Positions 52,035-61,071 of a stretch of DNA of 64,000 nt are shown here, piece by piece (position 1 is the stretch's first letter; each line of letters begins with the position of its first letter). Location of the stretch: NCBI RefSeq assembly GCF_036199905.1, contig NZ_CP108109.1:7401001-7465000 (forward strand), read 5' to 3'. This DNA is from Streptomyces sp. NBC_00223 (GTDB lineage Bacteria; Actinomycetota; Actinomycetes; Streptomycetales; Streptomycetaceae). The notes beneath the pieces were generated by a model. The model saw only the letters and a list, made by a program, of their open reading frames with translations, was not told the origin of the DNA and ran no database searches. The translations under genes were made by a program, and so were the position numbers.

Positions 52035-54514
52035 CCGGGCTCACCCCCGTCCTCCCGCTCCACCACGACCTCCCCCCGCGCCCAGCGCGACGCGAACTTC
52101 TCCTTGCGCACCGCCCCCCACCCCTCCGGATCACCGGTCAGGACGACCCCACTGCCCGTGTGCCCGGCGCGCGGCGCCCACGCCTCCAGCTCCACGTCCC
52201 CGTCCGCACCGACGACCGGCAGCACCGCCCCCGCCCTCGCCAGCACCGGGATCCGGCCCAGCGGCGCGTCCAGCGTCACCTGCGTACGGCCCCGGTACGC
52301 CGTACCGGTCGCCGTGTCGTACCAGCGCCCGCGCGGCAGCCGCACCGTACGCCGTACCTCACCGGGCGCGAGCACGGGCGCCACCAGCAGCGCGTCCCCG
52401 AGCAGGAACGCGTCCCCGCAGTCGCGCAGTTCGCGGTCGCCGGGTGACTTCCACCACAGCGGCCGTACGTAGGGCGCGCCCGTGCGGTGCGCGAGATGGG
52501 CCAGCGTCTCCAGATACGGCAGCAGCCGCTCCCGCTCGGCCAGCGCCGCCCGCGCGTGCCGCAGCACCTCGGGCCCGAACTCCCACGGCTCGCGCAGCCC
52601 CGCGTCGATCGCCGAGTGCGTACGGAAGAACGGGAGATACGCGCCCAGTTGGAACCACCGCAGATACAGCTCCGGCGACGGCGTCCCGGTGAACCCGCCG
52701 ACGTCGGGCCCCGAGTACGGCACCCCGCACAGCCCGAGACCGAGCACCAGCGCCAGCGACGCCCGCAGCCCCTCCCAGCCGGTGGCCACGTCGCCCGACC
52801 ATGTGCCGCCGTACCGCTGCATGCCCGCCCAGCCCGACCGGGAGAAGAGGAACGGCCGCTGCTCCGGCCGCAGTTGACGCAGCCCCTCGTAACCGGCCCG
52901 GGCCATCGCGAGCCCGTAGACGTTGTGGGCCTCGCGGTGGTCGCCGCCTCGGCCCTCCAGCGCGTGCCGGGCCGACAGCGGCAGCGTCGGGTCGCCGAAG
53001 GGCGCGAAGGACACCGGCTCGTTCATGTCGTGCCACACCCCGGCGAACCCCTGCGCCAGCCGCTCCCCGTAGAGCCCGCCCCACCAGGCGCGGGCCGCCG
53101 GGTCGGTGAAGTCGGGGAAGACCGCCTCGCCCGGCCACACCACCCCGCGCACCTCCCGCCCGCGCGCGTCGCGTACGAAGGCCCCGGCCGCCGTACCCCC
53201 GTCGTACGCCGCCAGGCCCCGCTCCGCCTTCACCGCCGGGTCGACGATCGACACCAGCCGTACCCCGTGTTCGCCCAACTCCCTTGCCAGACCCGGCAGA
53301 TCGGGGAAGCGGCGGCGGTCGACGGTGAAGACGCGATGGCCGTCGAAGTGGTCGATGTCCAGATGGATCACCGACAGCGGCAGCTCGTGCTCGCGGTAGG
53401 CGGCCGCGACCCGCCGTACCTCCTGCTGACTGCCGAAGCCCCACCGCGAGTGCTGGTACCCCAGCGCCCAGCGCGGCGGCAGCGCGGGCCGGCCGGTCAG
53501 CGCCGTCCAGCCCGTCAGCAGCCGCGACGGCGTGCCGGTGATCACCCAGTAGCGCAGCGGCCCGCCGTCCATCCGCACCTGGCACGTGCCCGGCCGGTCG
53601 TGGCCGGAGCCCGCGCCCTCGCCGCCGTCGCGCAGCACGACCCGGCCGTCCCAGGTGTTGTCGTGGAAGACCAGATGGCAGCCCGCGTCCGCGACCACCA
53701 GCTGCACCGGCATGGTGAGGTAGAGCGGGTCGTCGCCGGGGGCGAAGGAGCCGCCCGGGTCGGTGTTCCACAGCCGGTAGCTCCCGGCGGGCAGCCGCGG
53801 CCCGGCCGCCCGGCCGCCGAGCCCGAAGACCCGCGCGTCCGCCGGGGTCCGCGAGCGCTGCTCCCAGCGCGCCGAACAGCCGGCCGGAGCCGAGCCGCCG
53901 ACCCCGACCGAGCCGCCGACCCCGGCCGAATCCCCGACTCCGGCCGAGCCCCCGGACCCCGGAGAGCCCGCAGACCCCTCCGCGTCCCACCAGCACGGCG
54001 GCCCCTCCGCCCGCAGCAGCAGACCGCCGGGCGTACGGAACTGCACCCCGCCGTCGCGCAGCACCACGACGGTGACCCGCTCGGACACCACCCGCCAGCC
54101 GTCCGTGTCCGGTTCGAGCACGGCCCGGGGATCGGCCTCGGGACAACCCCCGGCCAGCGCGTACGACGGCTCGGGCTCGGCACCGTCCCAGCCGCAGAAG
54201 ACCGCGCCGCCCACGGTGACCCGCACCCGCAGCACCGCCCGCGCGAACCGGACCGTGCCGCCGCCCGGCGCCGGCTCCGCGCCCAGCGCCGCCCCCGGCA
54301 CCCGGGCCCGCTCCCGGCCGCGCCCGGGCAGGTCCCGCGCGTCGACGCGCCGCCGCCGCAGCGCGGAGCGCACCGCGAGCCGCCCGCGCGCGGAGCCCGC
54401 CATCCGCACCGACCGCAACAGCCCCTCGGCGTTCGCGCGCTGCCGCCGCAACGCCGCACGCGGCCCCCGCCGTCCGCCGTCGGCCCCCGCCCGCACCTGG
54501 TCCTCACCGTCCAT
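51989..54514 (-). CDS. Glycoside hydrolase family 31 alpha-glycosidase
   Basis: The protein has about 841 residues. GH31 catalytic barrel motifs are clear: LSVIHLDIDHFDGHRVFTVD, VWHDMNEPVSFAPFG (nucleophile Asp, about 492), FLFSRSGWAGMQRYGGTWSGDV and GVPYSGPDVGGFTG. A C-terminal beta domain (LLGDALLVAPVL, LPRGRWYDTATG) follows. Such enzymes hydrolyse alpha-glucosides or alpha-xylosides. A Gly/Ser/Val low-complexity stretch near residue 200 and an Arg-rich N-terminus are unusual. No signal peptide is visible, so it is probably cytoplasmic. The ATG at 54514 has GGAAGG about 8 bases upstream. The 3' end overlaps the Nudix gene by 46 bases. Confidence 0.9.
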   Translation of the reverse strand: MDGEDQVRAGADGGRRGPRAALRRQRANAEGLLRSVRMAGSARGRLAVRSALRRRRVDARDLPGRGRERARVPGAALGAEPAPGGGTVRFARAVLRVRVTVGGAVFCGWDGAEPEPSYALAGGCPEADPRAVLEPDTDGWRVVSERVTVVVLRDGGVQFRTPGGLLLRAEGPPCWWDAEGSAGSPGSGGSAGVGDSAGVGGSVGVGGSAPAGCSARWEQRSRTPADARVFGLGGRAAGPRLPAGSYRLWNTDPGGSFAPGDDPLYLTMPVQLVVADAGCHLVFHDNTWDGRVVLRDGGEGAGSGHDRPGTCQVRMDGGPLRYWVITGTPSRLLTGWTALTGRPALPPRWALGYQHSRWGFGSQQEVRRVAAAYREHELPLSVIHLDIDHFDGHRVFTVDRRRFPDLPGLARELGEHGVRLVSIVDPAVKAERGLAAYDGGTAAGAFVRDARGREVRGVVWPGEAVFPDFTDPAARAWWGGLYGERLAQGFAGVWHDMNEPVSFAPFGDPTLPLSARHALEGRGGDHREAHNVYGLAMARAGYEGLRQLRPEQRPFLFSRSGWAGMQRYGGTWSGDVATGWEGLRASLALVLGLGLCGVPYSGPDVGGFTGTPSPELYLRWFQLGAYLPFFRTHSAIDAGLREPWEFGPEVLRHARAALAERERLLPYLETLAHLAHRTGAPYVRPLWWKSPGDRELRDCGDAFLLGDALLVAPVLAPGEVRRTVRLPRGRWYDTATGTAYRGRTQVTLDAPLGRIPVLARAGAVLPVVGADGDVELEAWAPRAGHTGSGVVLTGDPEGWGAVRKEKFASRWARGEVVVEREDGGEPGYRVRVRGDWSSARS

Positions 54515-54738
54515 GCCCACACCCTTCCACCGGTTCCCGGAGCCCCGCCGCCTGTTCAGCCGGTGTTCACCTGGAGGGGCGCCGAGCGGGGAGAACACCC
54601 GCCCCGGCGCGCCCCGGGGGACCCGCCCTGGCGCCCAAGACGATCACATGGCATCGTCCTGCCCAGCCCCTGACAGGAGATCCCTGCCCAGGGCACCCAG
54701 CAGCAACGCAACGACGCGTACCGTCCGGGAGCCGCCCC

Positions 54739-56763
54739 ATGAGCACCACGTCCGAGCCCGCCCGTACCCCGGAACCCCTGTGGAGCCCGGGACCCGAGCG
54801 GATCGCCGGTGCCCGGCTGACCCGTTTCCAGGCATGGGCGGCCGAGCACCGCGGCGCGCCGGCCGCCGTGCCCGGCGACCCGGGGGCGAGCTACGCCGCC
54901 CTGCACGCCTGGTCGGTCCGTGAGTCCGGCGAGCTCTGGCAGGCGGTCACCGAGTGGTTCGACGTACGCTTCGCGTCCCCGTACGACACCGTGCTCGCCG
55001 ACGCCGAGATGCCGGGCGCCCGCTGGTTCCCCGGCGCGACCGTGAACTACGCCGAGCACGCGCTGCGGCCCGCCCTTGACCCCGAGCGCGCCGACGGGCC
55101 CGCGCTGCTGCACCTGGACGAGAGCCAGGAGTTGGGCACGGTCACCTGGGCCGGGCTGAGCCGTCAGGTCGCCTCGCTCGCCGCCCACCTGCGGCAGTTG
55201 GGCGTCACGCCCGGCGACCGGGTCAGCGGCTATCTGCCGAACGTCCCGCAGGCCGTCGTCGCCCTGCTCGCCACCGCGGCCGTCGGCGGGGTGTGGACCT
55301 CCTCCGCCCCCGACTTCGGCGCCCGCAGCGTCCTGGACCGTTTCCAGCAGGTCGAGCCCGTCGTCCTGTTCACCGTCGACGGCTACCGCTACGGCGGCAA
55401 GAGCCACGACCGTACCGAGGTCGTGGCCGAACTGCGGGCCGGGCTGCCGTCGTTGCGCGCGACCGTCCACATTCCGCTGCTCGGTACCGAGGCGCCCGAA
55501 GGCGCCCTGGAGTGGGACGCGCTGGTCGGCGACGACGTCGAACCCGCGTACGAGCAGGTGGCGTTCGACCACCCGCTGTGGGTGCTCTACTCCTCCGGCA
55601 CCACCGGTCTGCCCAAGGCCATCGTGCAGTCCCAGGGCGGCATCCTGCTCGAACACCTCAAGCAGACCGGCCTCCACCTCGACCTCGGCCCCGGTGACCG
55701 CTTCTTCTGGTACACCTCCACCGGCTGGATGATGTGGAACTTCCTGGTCTCCGGGCTGCTGGTCGGCGCCACCGTGGTGCTGTACGACGGCAGCCCAGGA
55801 CACCCCGACATCGCCGCCCAGTGGAAGGTCGCGGAACTCACCGGCGCCACGGTCTTCGGAACCTCGGCCGCCTATGTCATCGCCTGCCGCAAGGCCGGCG
55901 TCCACCCGGGGCGCGACTTCGACCTGTCCGCGGTGAGCTGCGTGGCCACCACCGGCTCCCCGCTGCCGCCCGGCGGCTTCCGCTGGCTGCACGACGAGGT
56001 CAAGGAAGACCTGTGGATCGCCTCCGTCAGCGGCGGCACCGACGTGTGCAGTTGCTTCGCGGGCGGCGTGCCGACCCTGCCGGTGTGGATCGGCGAGCTC
56101 CAGGCACCGTGCCTGGGCACCGACCTCCAGGCGTGGGACGTGCACGGGCGGCCGGTGGTCGACGAGGTCGGCGAACTCGTCGTCACCAACCCCATGCCCT
56201 CGATGCCGATCCGCTTCTGGAACGACCCCGGCGACGCCCGCTACCGCGAGAGCTACTTCGAGATGTTCCCGGGCGTGTGGCGGCACGGCGACTGGATCAC
56301 CCTCACCTCCCGCGGCACCGTGATCATCCACGGCCGCTCCGACTCCACCCTCAACCGCCAAGGCGTACGGATGGGTTCGGCCGACATCTACGAAGTGGTC
56401 GAACGCCTCCCGGAGATCCGTGAGTCCCTCGTCATCGGCATCGAACAGGCCGACGGCGGCTACTGGATGCCGCTGTTCATCCAACTCGCCGACGGCGCCG
56501 GGCTGGACGACGCCCTCCGGGACCGTATCCGCACCGCGATCCGCGCCCAGCTCTCGCCGCGCCACGTCCCCGACGAGATCATCGCCGTCCCCGGCGTGCC
56601 GCACACCCTCACCGGCAAGCGCATCGAGGTACCGGTCAAGCGGCTGCTCCAGGGCGCGCCGCTCGACCAGGCGGTCAACCCCGGTTCGGTGGACGACCTC
56701 GGGGTCCTGCGCTTCTACGAGCGGCTCGCCGCCGAGCGCGCCGGCGGGGGAGTCCGCCCGTAG
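54739..56763 (+). CDS. Acetoacetyl-CoA synthetase
   Basis: The 674-residue adenylate-forming enzyme has all core motifs: A3 LYSSGTTGLPKAIVQ, A5 GGTDVCSCFAGG, A8 HGRSDSTLNRQGVRMGSADIY and A10 LTGKRIEVPVKRLL with the catalytic Lys. N-terminal LWQAVTEWFDVRF and MPGARWFPGATVNYAEH place it with acetoacetate-CoA ligases (AACS), which activate acetoacetate with ATP and CoA. The ATG at 54739 is 224 bases from the divergent GH31 gene. It converges on the chitinase gene 24 bases after its stop. Confidence 0.9.
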   Translation: MSTTSEPARTPEPLWSPGPERIAGARLTRFQAWAAEHRGAPAAVPGDPGASYAALHAWSVRESGELWQAVTEWFDVRFASPYDTVLADAEMPGARWFPGATVNYAEHALRPALDPERADGPALLHLDESQELGTVTWAGLSRQVASLAAHLRQLGVTPGDRVSGYLPNVPQAVVALLATAAVGGVWTSSAPDFGARSVLDRFQQVEPVVLFTVDGYRYGGKSHDRTEVVAELRAGLPSLRATVHIPLLGTEAPEGALEWDALVGDDVEPAYEQVAFDHPLWVLYSSGTTGLPKAIVQSQGGILLEHLKQTGLHLDLGPGDRFFWYTSTGWMMWNFLVSGLLVGATVVLYDGSPGHPDIAAQWKVAELTGATVFGTSAAYVIACRKAGVHPGRDFDLSAVSCVATTGSPLPPGGFRWLHDEVKEDLWIASVSGGTDVCSCFAGGVPTLPVWIGELQAPCLGTDLQAWDVHGRPVVDEVGELVVTNPMPSMPIRFWNDPGDARYRESYFEMFPGVWRHGDWITLTSRGTVIIHGRSDSTLNRQGVRMGSADIYEVVERLPEIRESLVIGIEQADGGYWMPLFIQLADGAGLDDALRDRIRTAIRAQLSPRHVPDEIIAVPGVPHTLTGKRIEVPVKRLLQGAPLDQAVNPGSVDDLGVLRFYERLAAERAGGGVRP

Positions 56764-56787
56764 AAGCGCAGGATCACCGGGCGGAGA

Positions 56788-58161
56788 TCACCCGTTGTAC
56801 GCCGCGAAGATCTTCGAGAACTCGTACGGCGCCTGCGCGATGTTGGTGCACTTGTAGAGCGCGCCCGTGCAGGCCGCCGCGTCCCGGGTCTCCTCCCAGT
56901 AGGAGAGCAGGCCCAGGTGCTTGCTCTGCGCGAAGGAGACGAGCCGGCGGGCGTCGGCCTGGTCGTAGACGTGCCCGTCGTCGTTCTGGCCCAGCATCGG
57001 CGTCACCCCGATCATCGCCCACAACTGGGCGTCGGACTTGGCCGGGTAGAGCGTCTTGAGCTGGGCCTCGGTGCCGGTCGCGGCCTGGATCGCCGCGTCG
57101 CCGTAGTCGACGCCGCGGTAGTAGTCCATGGCCATCAGGTTGACCACGTCGAGGTTGACGCCCGCGTTCTTCGCGGAGGTCACCACGTTGAGGCCGTCGG
57201 AGGTCAGGCCCTCGGGGAGAACCGGCAGGGTCAGCGAGATCCGCAGGTTCGGGTGGGTCTGCTGGAGCTTGGCCAGGGCCTGCGAGCGCAGCGCGATGGA
57301 GGCGGGCTCGGCGACCGCCGACCCCTCGATGTCGAAGTCGACATAGTTCAGGCCGTAGGCGTCCACGACCGCCGCGTACTCGTTGTAGAGCGCGGTCACC
57401 GAGGTGCACGCCTGGGCGAGTTCGATGCCGCTGGCGCCGCCGAAGGAGACCTTGACGTCGCCGCCGCCCGCCCGGACGGCGTCGATCTGGTCCTTGGCCC
57501 ACGCCTGGCGCGGGTCATAGGCGTTGAACCACATCGCCTTGCAGTTGGACGCGGTGACGAAGGCCAGCGTGAAGCTCTTCAGACCGCTCGCCGAGGCCAT
57601 CGCGGTGAGGCTGGGCGTGGGCCAGGCGCCCAGGTCCACATAGGGGGCGGTGTGGATCGGTCCGGCCGGGGGAGGGGTGCCGCCCCCGCCGGTGGTGCCG
57701 CCGGTGGTGCCGCTCGTCGTACCGCCGTTCCCGCCGCCGGTCGTACCGCCCGTCGTGGTGCCGCCGGTGGCGGAACCCGCGTCGCAGGAGCCGCCGTTGA
57801 GCGTGCAGTTGGCCGGCGTGCCCGAACCGGTGCCGACCCAGCCGAAGATCACGGACGCGCCCGGGGCGAGCGTGCCGTTGTAGTCGCGGTTGGTGAAGGT
57901 GTAGTGGTTGCCGCTCTGCGTGAGCAGCGCGTCCCAGTAGCTGCCGACACTGCTGCCGGACGGCAGGTCGAACGCGACCTTCCACGAACTGATCGAGGAA
58001 TTGCCGCCGTTGGTGATCGTGTACTGGGCCTGGTAGCCGCTGCCCCAGTCCGAGGTCTTGGCGAAGGCCGCGCCGACGCCGCCGGCCGCCGTGGCGGGAG
58101 GGATGAAGAACAGGACGAGCGTGCCGAAGAGCGCGAGGACGAGGGTGAGGGATCTTCGCAT
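56788..58161 (-). CDS. Secreted GH18 chitinase with CBM2-type domain
   Basis: The 457-residue protein has a signal peptide (SLTLVLALFGTLVLFFIPPATA), a cellulose/chitin-binding CBM2-like domain (SDWGSGYQAQYTITNGG...LAPGASVIFGWVGTGSG), a Gly/Thr linker (TGGTTGG), then a GH18 barrel. The catalytic strand LNYVDFDIEGSA carries the D-x-D-x-E motif with catalytic Glu near residue 279. VVNLMAMDYYRG and YWEETRDAAACTG are other GH18 features. It hydrolyses chitin outside the cell. The ATG at 58161 has GGGAG 7 bases upstream. A DasR-type box overlaps the 5' untranslated region. Confidence 0.93.
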   Translation of the reverse strand: MRRSLTLVLALFGTLVLFFIPPATAAGGVGAAFAKTSDWGSGYQAQYTITNGGNSSISSWKVAFDLPSGSSVGSYWDALLTQSGNHYTFTNRDYNGTLAPGASVIFGWVGTGSGTPANCTLNGGSCDAGSATGGTTTGGTTGGGNGGTTSGTTGGTTGGGGTPPPAGPIHTAPYVDLGAWPTPSLTAMASASGLKSFTLAFVTASNCKAMWFNAYDPRQAWAKDQIDAVRAGGGDVKVSFGGASGIELAQACTSVTALYNEYAAVVDAYGLNYVDFDIEGSAVAEPASIALRSQALAKLQQTHPNLRISLTLPVLPEGLTSDGLNVVTSAKNAGVNLDVVNLMAMDYYRGVDYGDAAIQAATGTEAQLKTLYPAKSDAQLWAMIGVTPMLGQNDDGHVYDQADARRLVSFAQSKHLGLLSYWEETRDAAACTGALYKCTNIAQAPYEFSKIFAAYNG

Positions 58162-58174
58162 GCCGGGACTCCCA

Positions 58175-58190
58175 TGTGGTCTGTACCAAT
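58175..58190 (-). promoter_or_regulatory. DasR-like operator (dre) before the chitinase gene
   Basis: On the minus strand the 16 bases read ATTGGTACAGACCACA, matching the DasR consensus AGTGGTCTAGACCACT (either strand) at 12 of 16 positions. The core TGGTACAGACCA is at 58177-58188. It lies 13 bases upstream of the start codon, downstream of any likely promoter. DasR represses chitin and GlcNAc genes in Streptomyces. Binding here is inferred. Confidence 0.6.
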
Positions 58191-58261
58191 GCCGCCCGGG
58201 AACTGAATACTGGACCCGCGGCCCCCGGTCAAGGGCGCCGCCACCCGCCTCTGACGTCCCT

Positions 58262-59596
58262 TCAGCCTCCGTACGTGCTCTGCGTCTCCGCCAGCACCGC
58301 CGCGAAGTCCCCGGCGAGCCGGGCCGATTCGTCGACTTCCAGGTCCGCCACGGTGATCCGCACCCCCGGCGCCGACTCGATCCGGAAGCGGGCGCCGCCG
58401 GCCACCCACCAGCCGTGCGAGCGCAGCCCGTTGACGACCGCGGACTCGTCCCGCACCGGCACCCACACATTGAACCCGCTCACCCCCCGCGCCCCGATCC
58501 CGTACCCGGCCAGCGCCCCGACCAGCGCGCGCCTGCGCTCCCCGTAGGCCGTCGCCGCCGCGGCCACCAGCGTGTTCGTCGCCGGATCGGTCATCAGCCG
58601 GGCCACCGTCTCCTGGAGCACATGGCTGACCCAGCCCGAGGTCAGCAGCATCCGCCCGTCGTGCCGGGCCAGCGTCCTCGCGTCGCAGGCCATCGCCGTC
58701 CACCGCAGATCGGTGCCCAGGTGCTTGGAGACCGTACGGACCTGCGCCCAGCGCGCGGGCCCCTCGGCGCCGGCCGTGGTCAGCGAGTGCAGCGGGCCGC
58801 CCGAGGTGTCCGCGCTGTGGTCGTCCTCGATCACCAGCACCTCGGGCGCGGCGGCGAGCACCGCGAGCAGTTCGTCCCTGCGGGCCGCCGAGATCCTTGA
58901 GCCGAACGGGTTCTGCGCCCGGGGGCACAGCACCACCGCCCGGGCCCCGGCCCGCAGCGCGGCCCGCAGTCCCTCCGGGCGCGGCCCCTCGTCGTCCACC
59001 GGCACGGCGACCGTCCGCAGCCCCAACGCCCGTACGAGGTCCAGCAGATGGTGAAAGCCGGGGTCCTCCACGGCCACCGCGTCACCGGGCCGCAGCTCCA
59101 CCGACAGCAGCCGGGCGATGCAGTCCAGCGCGCCGTGCGCGAAGGTCACACGGCCGTCAGGCACCCCGTCCCGCCGGAACCACGCCCGGGCCGACTCCTC
59201 CAGCTCCGGCAGCCGCGGCGAGGCCCGGTGCGAACGGGCACCGGGGGACAGCCGCCCCGGCGGCACGAGATCGGGCAGGAACGCCGGATCGGGGTGACCG
59301 CCCGACAGATCGCGCAGCCCCTCCGGCACCGGCGGCGGCCGCCGCGACGTCACCGAGGGCTCGGGCGCGACCACCGTGCCGCCCCGCCCCCGGGTCACCA
59401 CGATCCCGCGCCGCCGCAGCTCCTTGTACGCCGTCGCCACCGTCCCCGGGCTCACGGCCAGCTCCTGCGCGAGCGCCCGCACCGGGGGCAGCGCCTCACC
59501 CGGCCGCAACCGCCCCTCGGTGACGGCGTGTTCGGCCGAGACGGCAATCTCCCTGGCCGTCGTGCCACTGATCGCATATTGTGTTGCCACATACAC
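58262..59596 (-). CDS. MocR/GntR-type regulator with PLP aminotransferase domain
   Basis: The 444-residue protein has an N-terminal GntR winged helix (GRLRPGEALPPVRALAQELAVSPGTVATAYKELRRRG) and a fold-type I aminotransferase-like domain, with PLP Lys in VRTVSKHLGTDLRW and EDDHSADTSG and SGFNVWVP. MocR regulators sense PLP or aminated sugars. The start is a GTG at 59596. The sequence just upstream is AT-rich with ACATA/TATGT and GTATCAATAC dyads and no RBS, suggesting a leaderless, autoregulated transcript. It is divergent from the MFS gene, a likely target. Confidence 0.88.
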   Translation of the reverse strand: MYVATQYAISGTTAREIAVSAEHAVTEGRLRPGEALPPVRALAQELAVSPGTVATAYKELRRRGIVVTRGRGGTVVAPEPSVTSRRPPPVPEGLRDLSGGHPDPAFLPDLVPPGRLSPGARSHRASPRLPELEESARAWFRRDGVPDGRVTFAHGALDCIARLLSVELRPGDAVAVEDPGFHHLLDLVRALGLRTVAVPVDDEGPRPEGLRAALRAGARAVVLCPRAQNPFGSRISAARRDELLAVLAAAPEVLVIEDDHSADTSGGPLHSLTTAGAEGPARWAQVRTVSKHLGTDLRWTAMACDARTLARHDGRMLLTSGWVSHVLQETVARLMTDPATNTLVAAAATAYGERRRALVGALAGYGIGARGVSGFNVWVPVRDESAVVNGLRSHGWWVAGGARFRIESAPGVRITVADLEVDESARLAGDFAAVLAETQSTYGG

Positions 59597-59612
59597 AACT
59601 ATGTATCAATAC
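59587..59612. promoter_or_regulatory. AT-rich operator-like region, MocR/MFS divergent promoter
   Basis: ACATA (59589-59593) and TATGT (59600-59604) flank ACAACT or similar, and GTATCAATAC (59603-59612) is a second short dyad. Such AT-rich dyads match GntR-family operator style. The MocR start codon falls within the block. Confidence 0.45.
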
Positions 59613-59666
59613 AAATGAACGCGCAAGGCGCTCCACAAGAGCGGCCGGGGACAGGGACGTGATGCT

Positions 59667-61007
59667 GTGCGGCGGATACCGGCGATCTCACGCATGACCG
59701 GGCGGATACCAGGGGGCCGCGACGGCCGGCGAATGCTCTGGATCAACCTCGTCGACAAGACCGGATCAGGGCTGTGGTTCTCCGTCACCGCCCTGTACTT
59801 CGTCCTCGTCGCCGGGCTCAGCACCGGCAGAACCGGCCTGCTGCTCGGCCTCGGCGGCGCCGTCGGCGTCGCGGGCCCGCCGATCGCCGGACGCCTGGTG
59901 GACCGGCTGCCGATCACCCGGGTCCTGCTCGGCACCCAGATCGTCCGCGCCACCGCCGCCCTGCTGCTGCTCGTCGCGCACGGCTTCTGGGCCCTGCTGC
60001 CGCTCGTCGCCCTCGGCAGCTTCGGCGACCGCTCCTCCTCCGTCCTCACCAAGCTCTACGCCGCCCGCGTGGCCGGACCCGACCGCGCCCGCTACCAGGC
60101 CGTACAGCGCACGGTCGTCAACCTCGGCTACACCCTCGGCGGCCTCGCCGCCTCCGCCGCGCTCGCCCTCGGCAGCGCCGGCGCCTACCGGGCCCTCCTG
60201 CTCGGTGACGGGCTGTCCTTCGTCCTGGTCGCCTTCCTCGTCTCGCGGTGCGCGGAACCGCCGTCGGCCGGCCGGACGGTGGTGAGCCGACCGGCCCCGC
60301 GAGGCGGCGGCGCCGCGAAGCCCGGGGCTTCCCCCGGCGCGGGCGGGCGTCCCGCCGTCACCGGACCCTGGCGCGACCGCGGCTACCTCGTCTATGCCGC
60401 CCTCGACTCGGCGATGTTCCTCTACGGCTGCGCGCTCAGCGTCGGCCTGCCCCTGTGGATCCTCACCCGCACCACCGCCCCCCACGGCCTCGCGGCGGCG
60501 GTCTTCGTCCTCAACACCGTCATCGTCGTCGCCTTCCAGGTACGGCTTTCCCGGTACGGCCGCACCCCGCTCGTCGCGGCCCACTCGATGCGGCGGGTGT
60601 CGGTGTGGTTCCTGATCTCCGGCGCGGCCGCCGCGCTCGCCGTCCTGCACGCCCGCTGGGCCGCCACCGCCGCCGTACTGGCCGCGGCCGTCGCCCTCAC
60701 CGTCGTCGAGATGATCCAGTCCGCCGTCTCGTGGGAGCTGTCCGTCGCGCTCGCCCCCGCCCACGCCCAGGGCAGCTACGTCGGTGTGCACGGCCTGGCC
60801 CAGTCCACGGCGAGCTGCCTCGGCCCGCTGCTCATGACCTCCGTCGTCATCGCGGCCGGCCCGGTCGGCTGGCTCGCCCTCGGCGCCGCACTCGCCGCGG
60901 CCGCCCTCCTCCAGCGGCGCCTGGTGCTCCGCCGCCTCGACCGGATGGCCGCGGCGGCCGCGGAAGACCCATTGTCAGTGGCTCCCGTTACGGTGAGTGA
61001 GCAATAG
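59667..61007 (+). CDS. MFS transporter
   Basis: The 446-residue protein has about 10-12 hydrophobic helices, a GRLVDRLPITRVLL loop between helices 2 and 3, and a long basic central loop (RPAPRGGGAAKPGASPGAGG) between helices 6 and 7. It is typical of drug:H+ antiporter-like major facilitator permeases. The substrate is unknown. The start is given as the GTG at 59667, with GGGAC about 9 bases upstream. ATG at 59694 is an alternative. It is divergent from the MocR regulator, which probably controls it. Confidence 0.85.
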   Translation: MRRIPAISRMTGRIPGGRDGRRMLWINLVDKTGSGLWFSVTALYFVLVAGLSTGRTGLLLGLGGAVGVAGPPIAGRLVDRLPITRVLLGTQIVRATAALLLLVAHGFWALLPLVALGSFGDRSSSVLTKLYAARVAGPDRARYQAVQRTVVNLGYTLGGLAASAALALGSAGAYRALLLGDGLSFVLVAFLVSRCAEPPSAGRTVVSRPAPRGGGAAKPGASPGAGGRPAVTGPWRDRGYLVYAALDSAMFLYGCALSVGLPLWILTRTTAPHGLAAAVFVLNTVIVVAFQVRLSRYGRTPLVAAHSMRRVSVWFLISGAAAALAVLHARWAATAAVLAAAVALTVVEMIQSAVSWELSVALAPAHAQGSYVGVHGLAQSTASCLGPLLMTSVVIAAGPVGWLALGAALAAAALLQRRLVLRRLDRMAAAAAEDPLSVAPVTVSEQ

Positions 61008-61071
61008 GGACCACGGAATCACCGTCGGTCCAGAAGGGGGCCGCGCGCGGTCCCGAACCGAGGGGGAAGCC

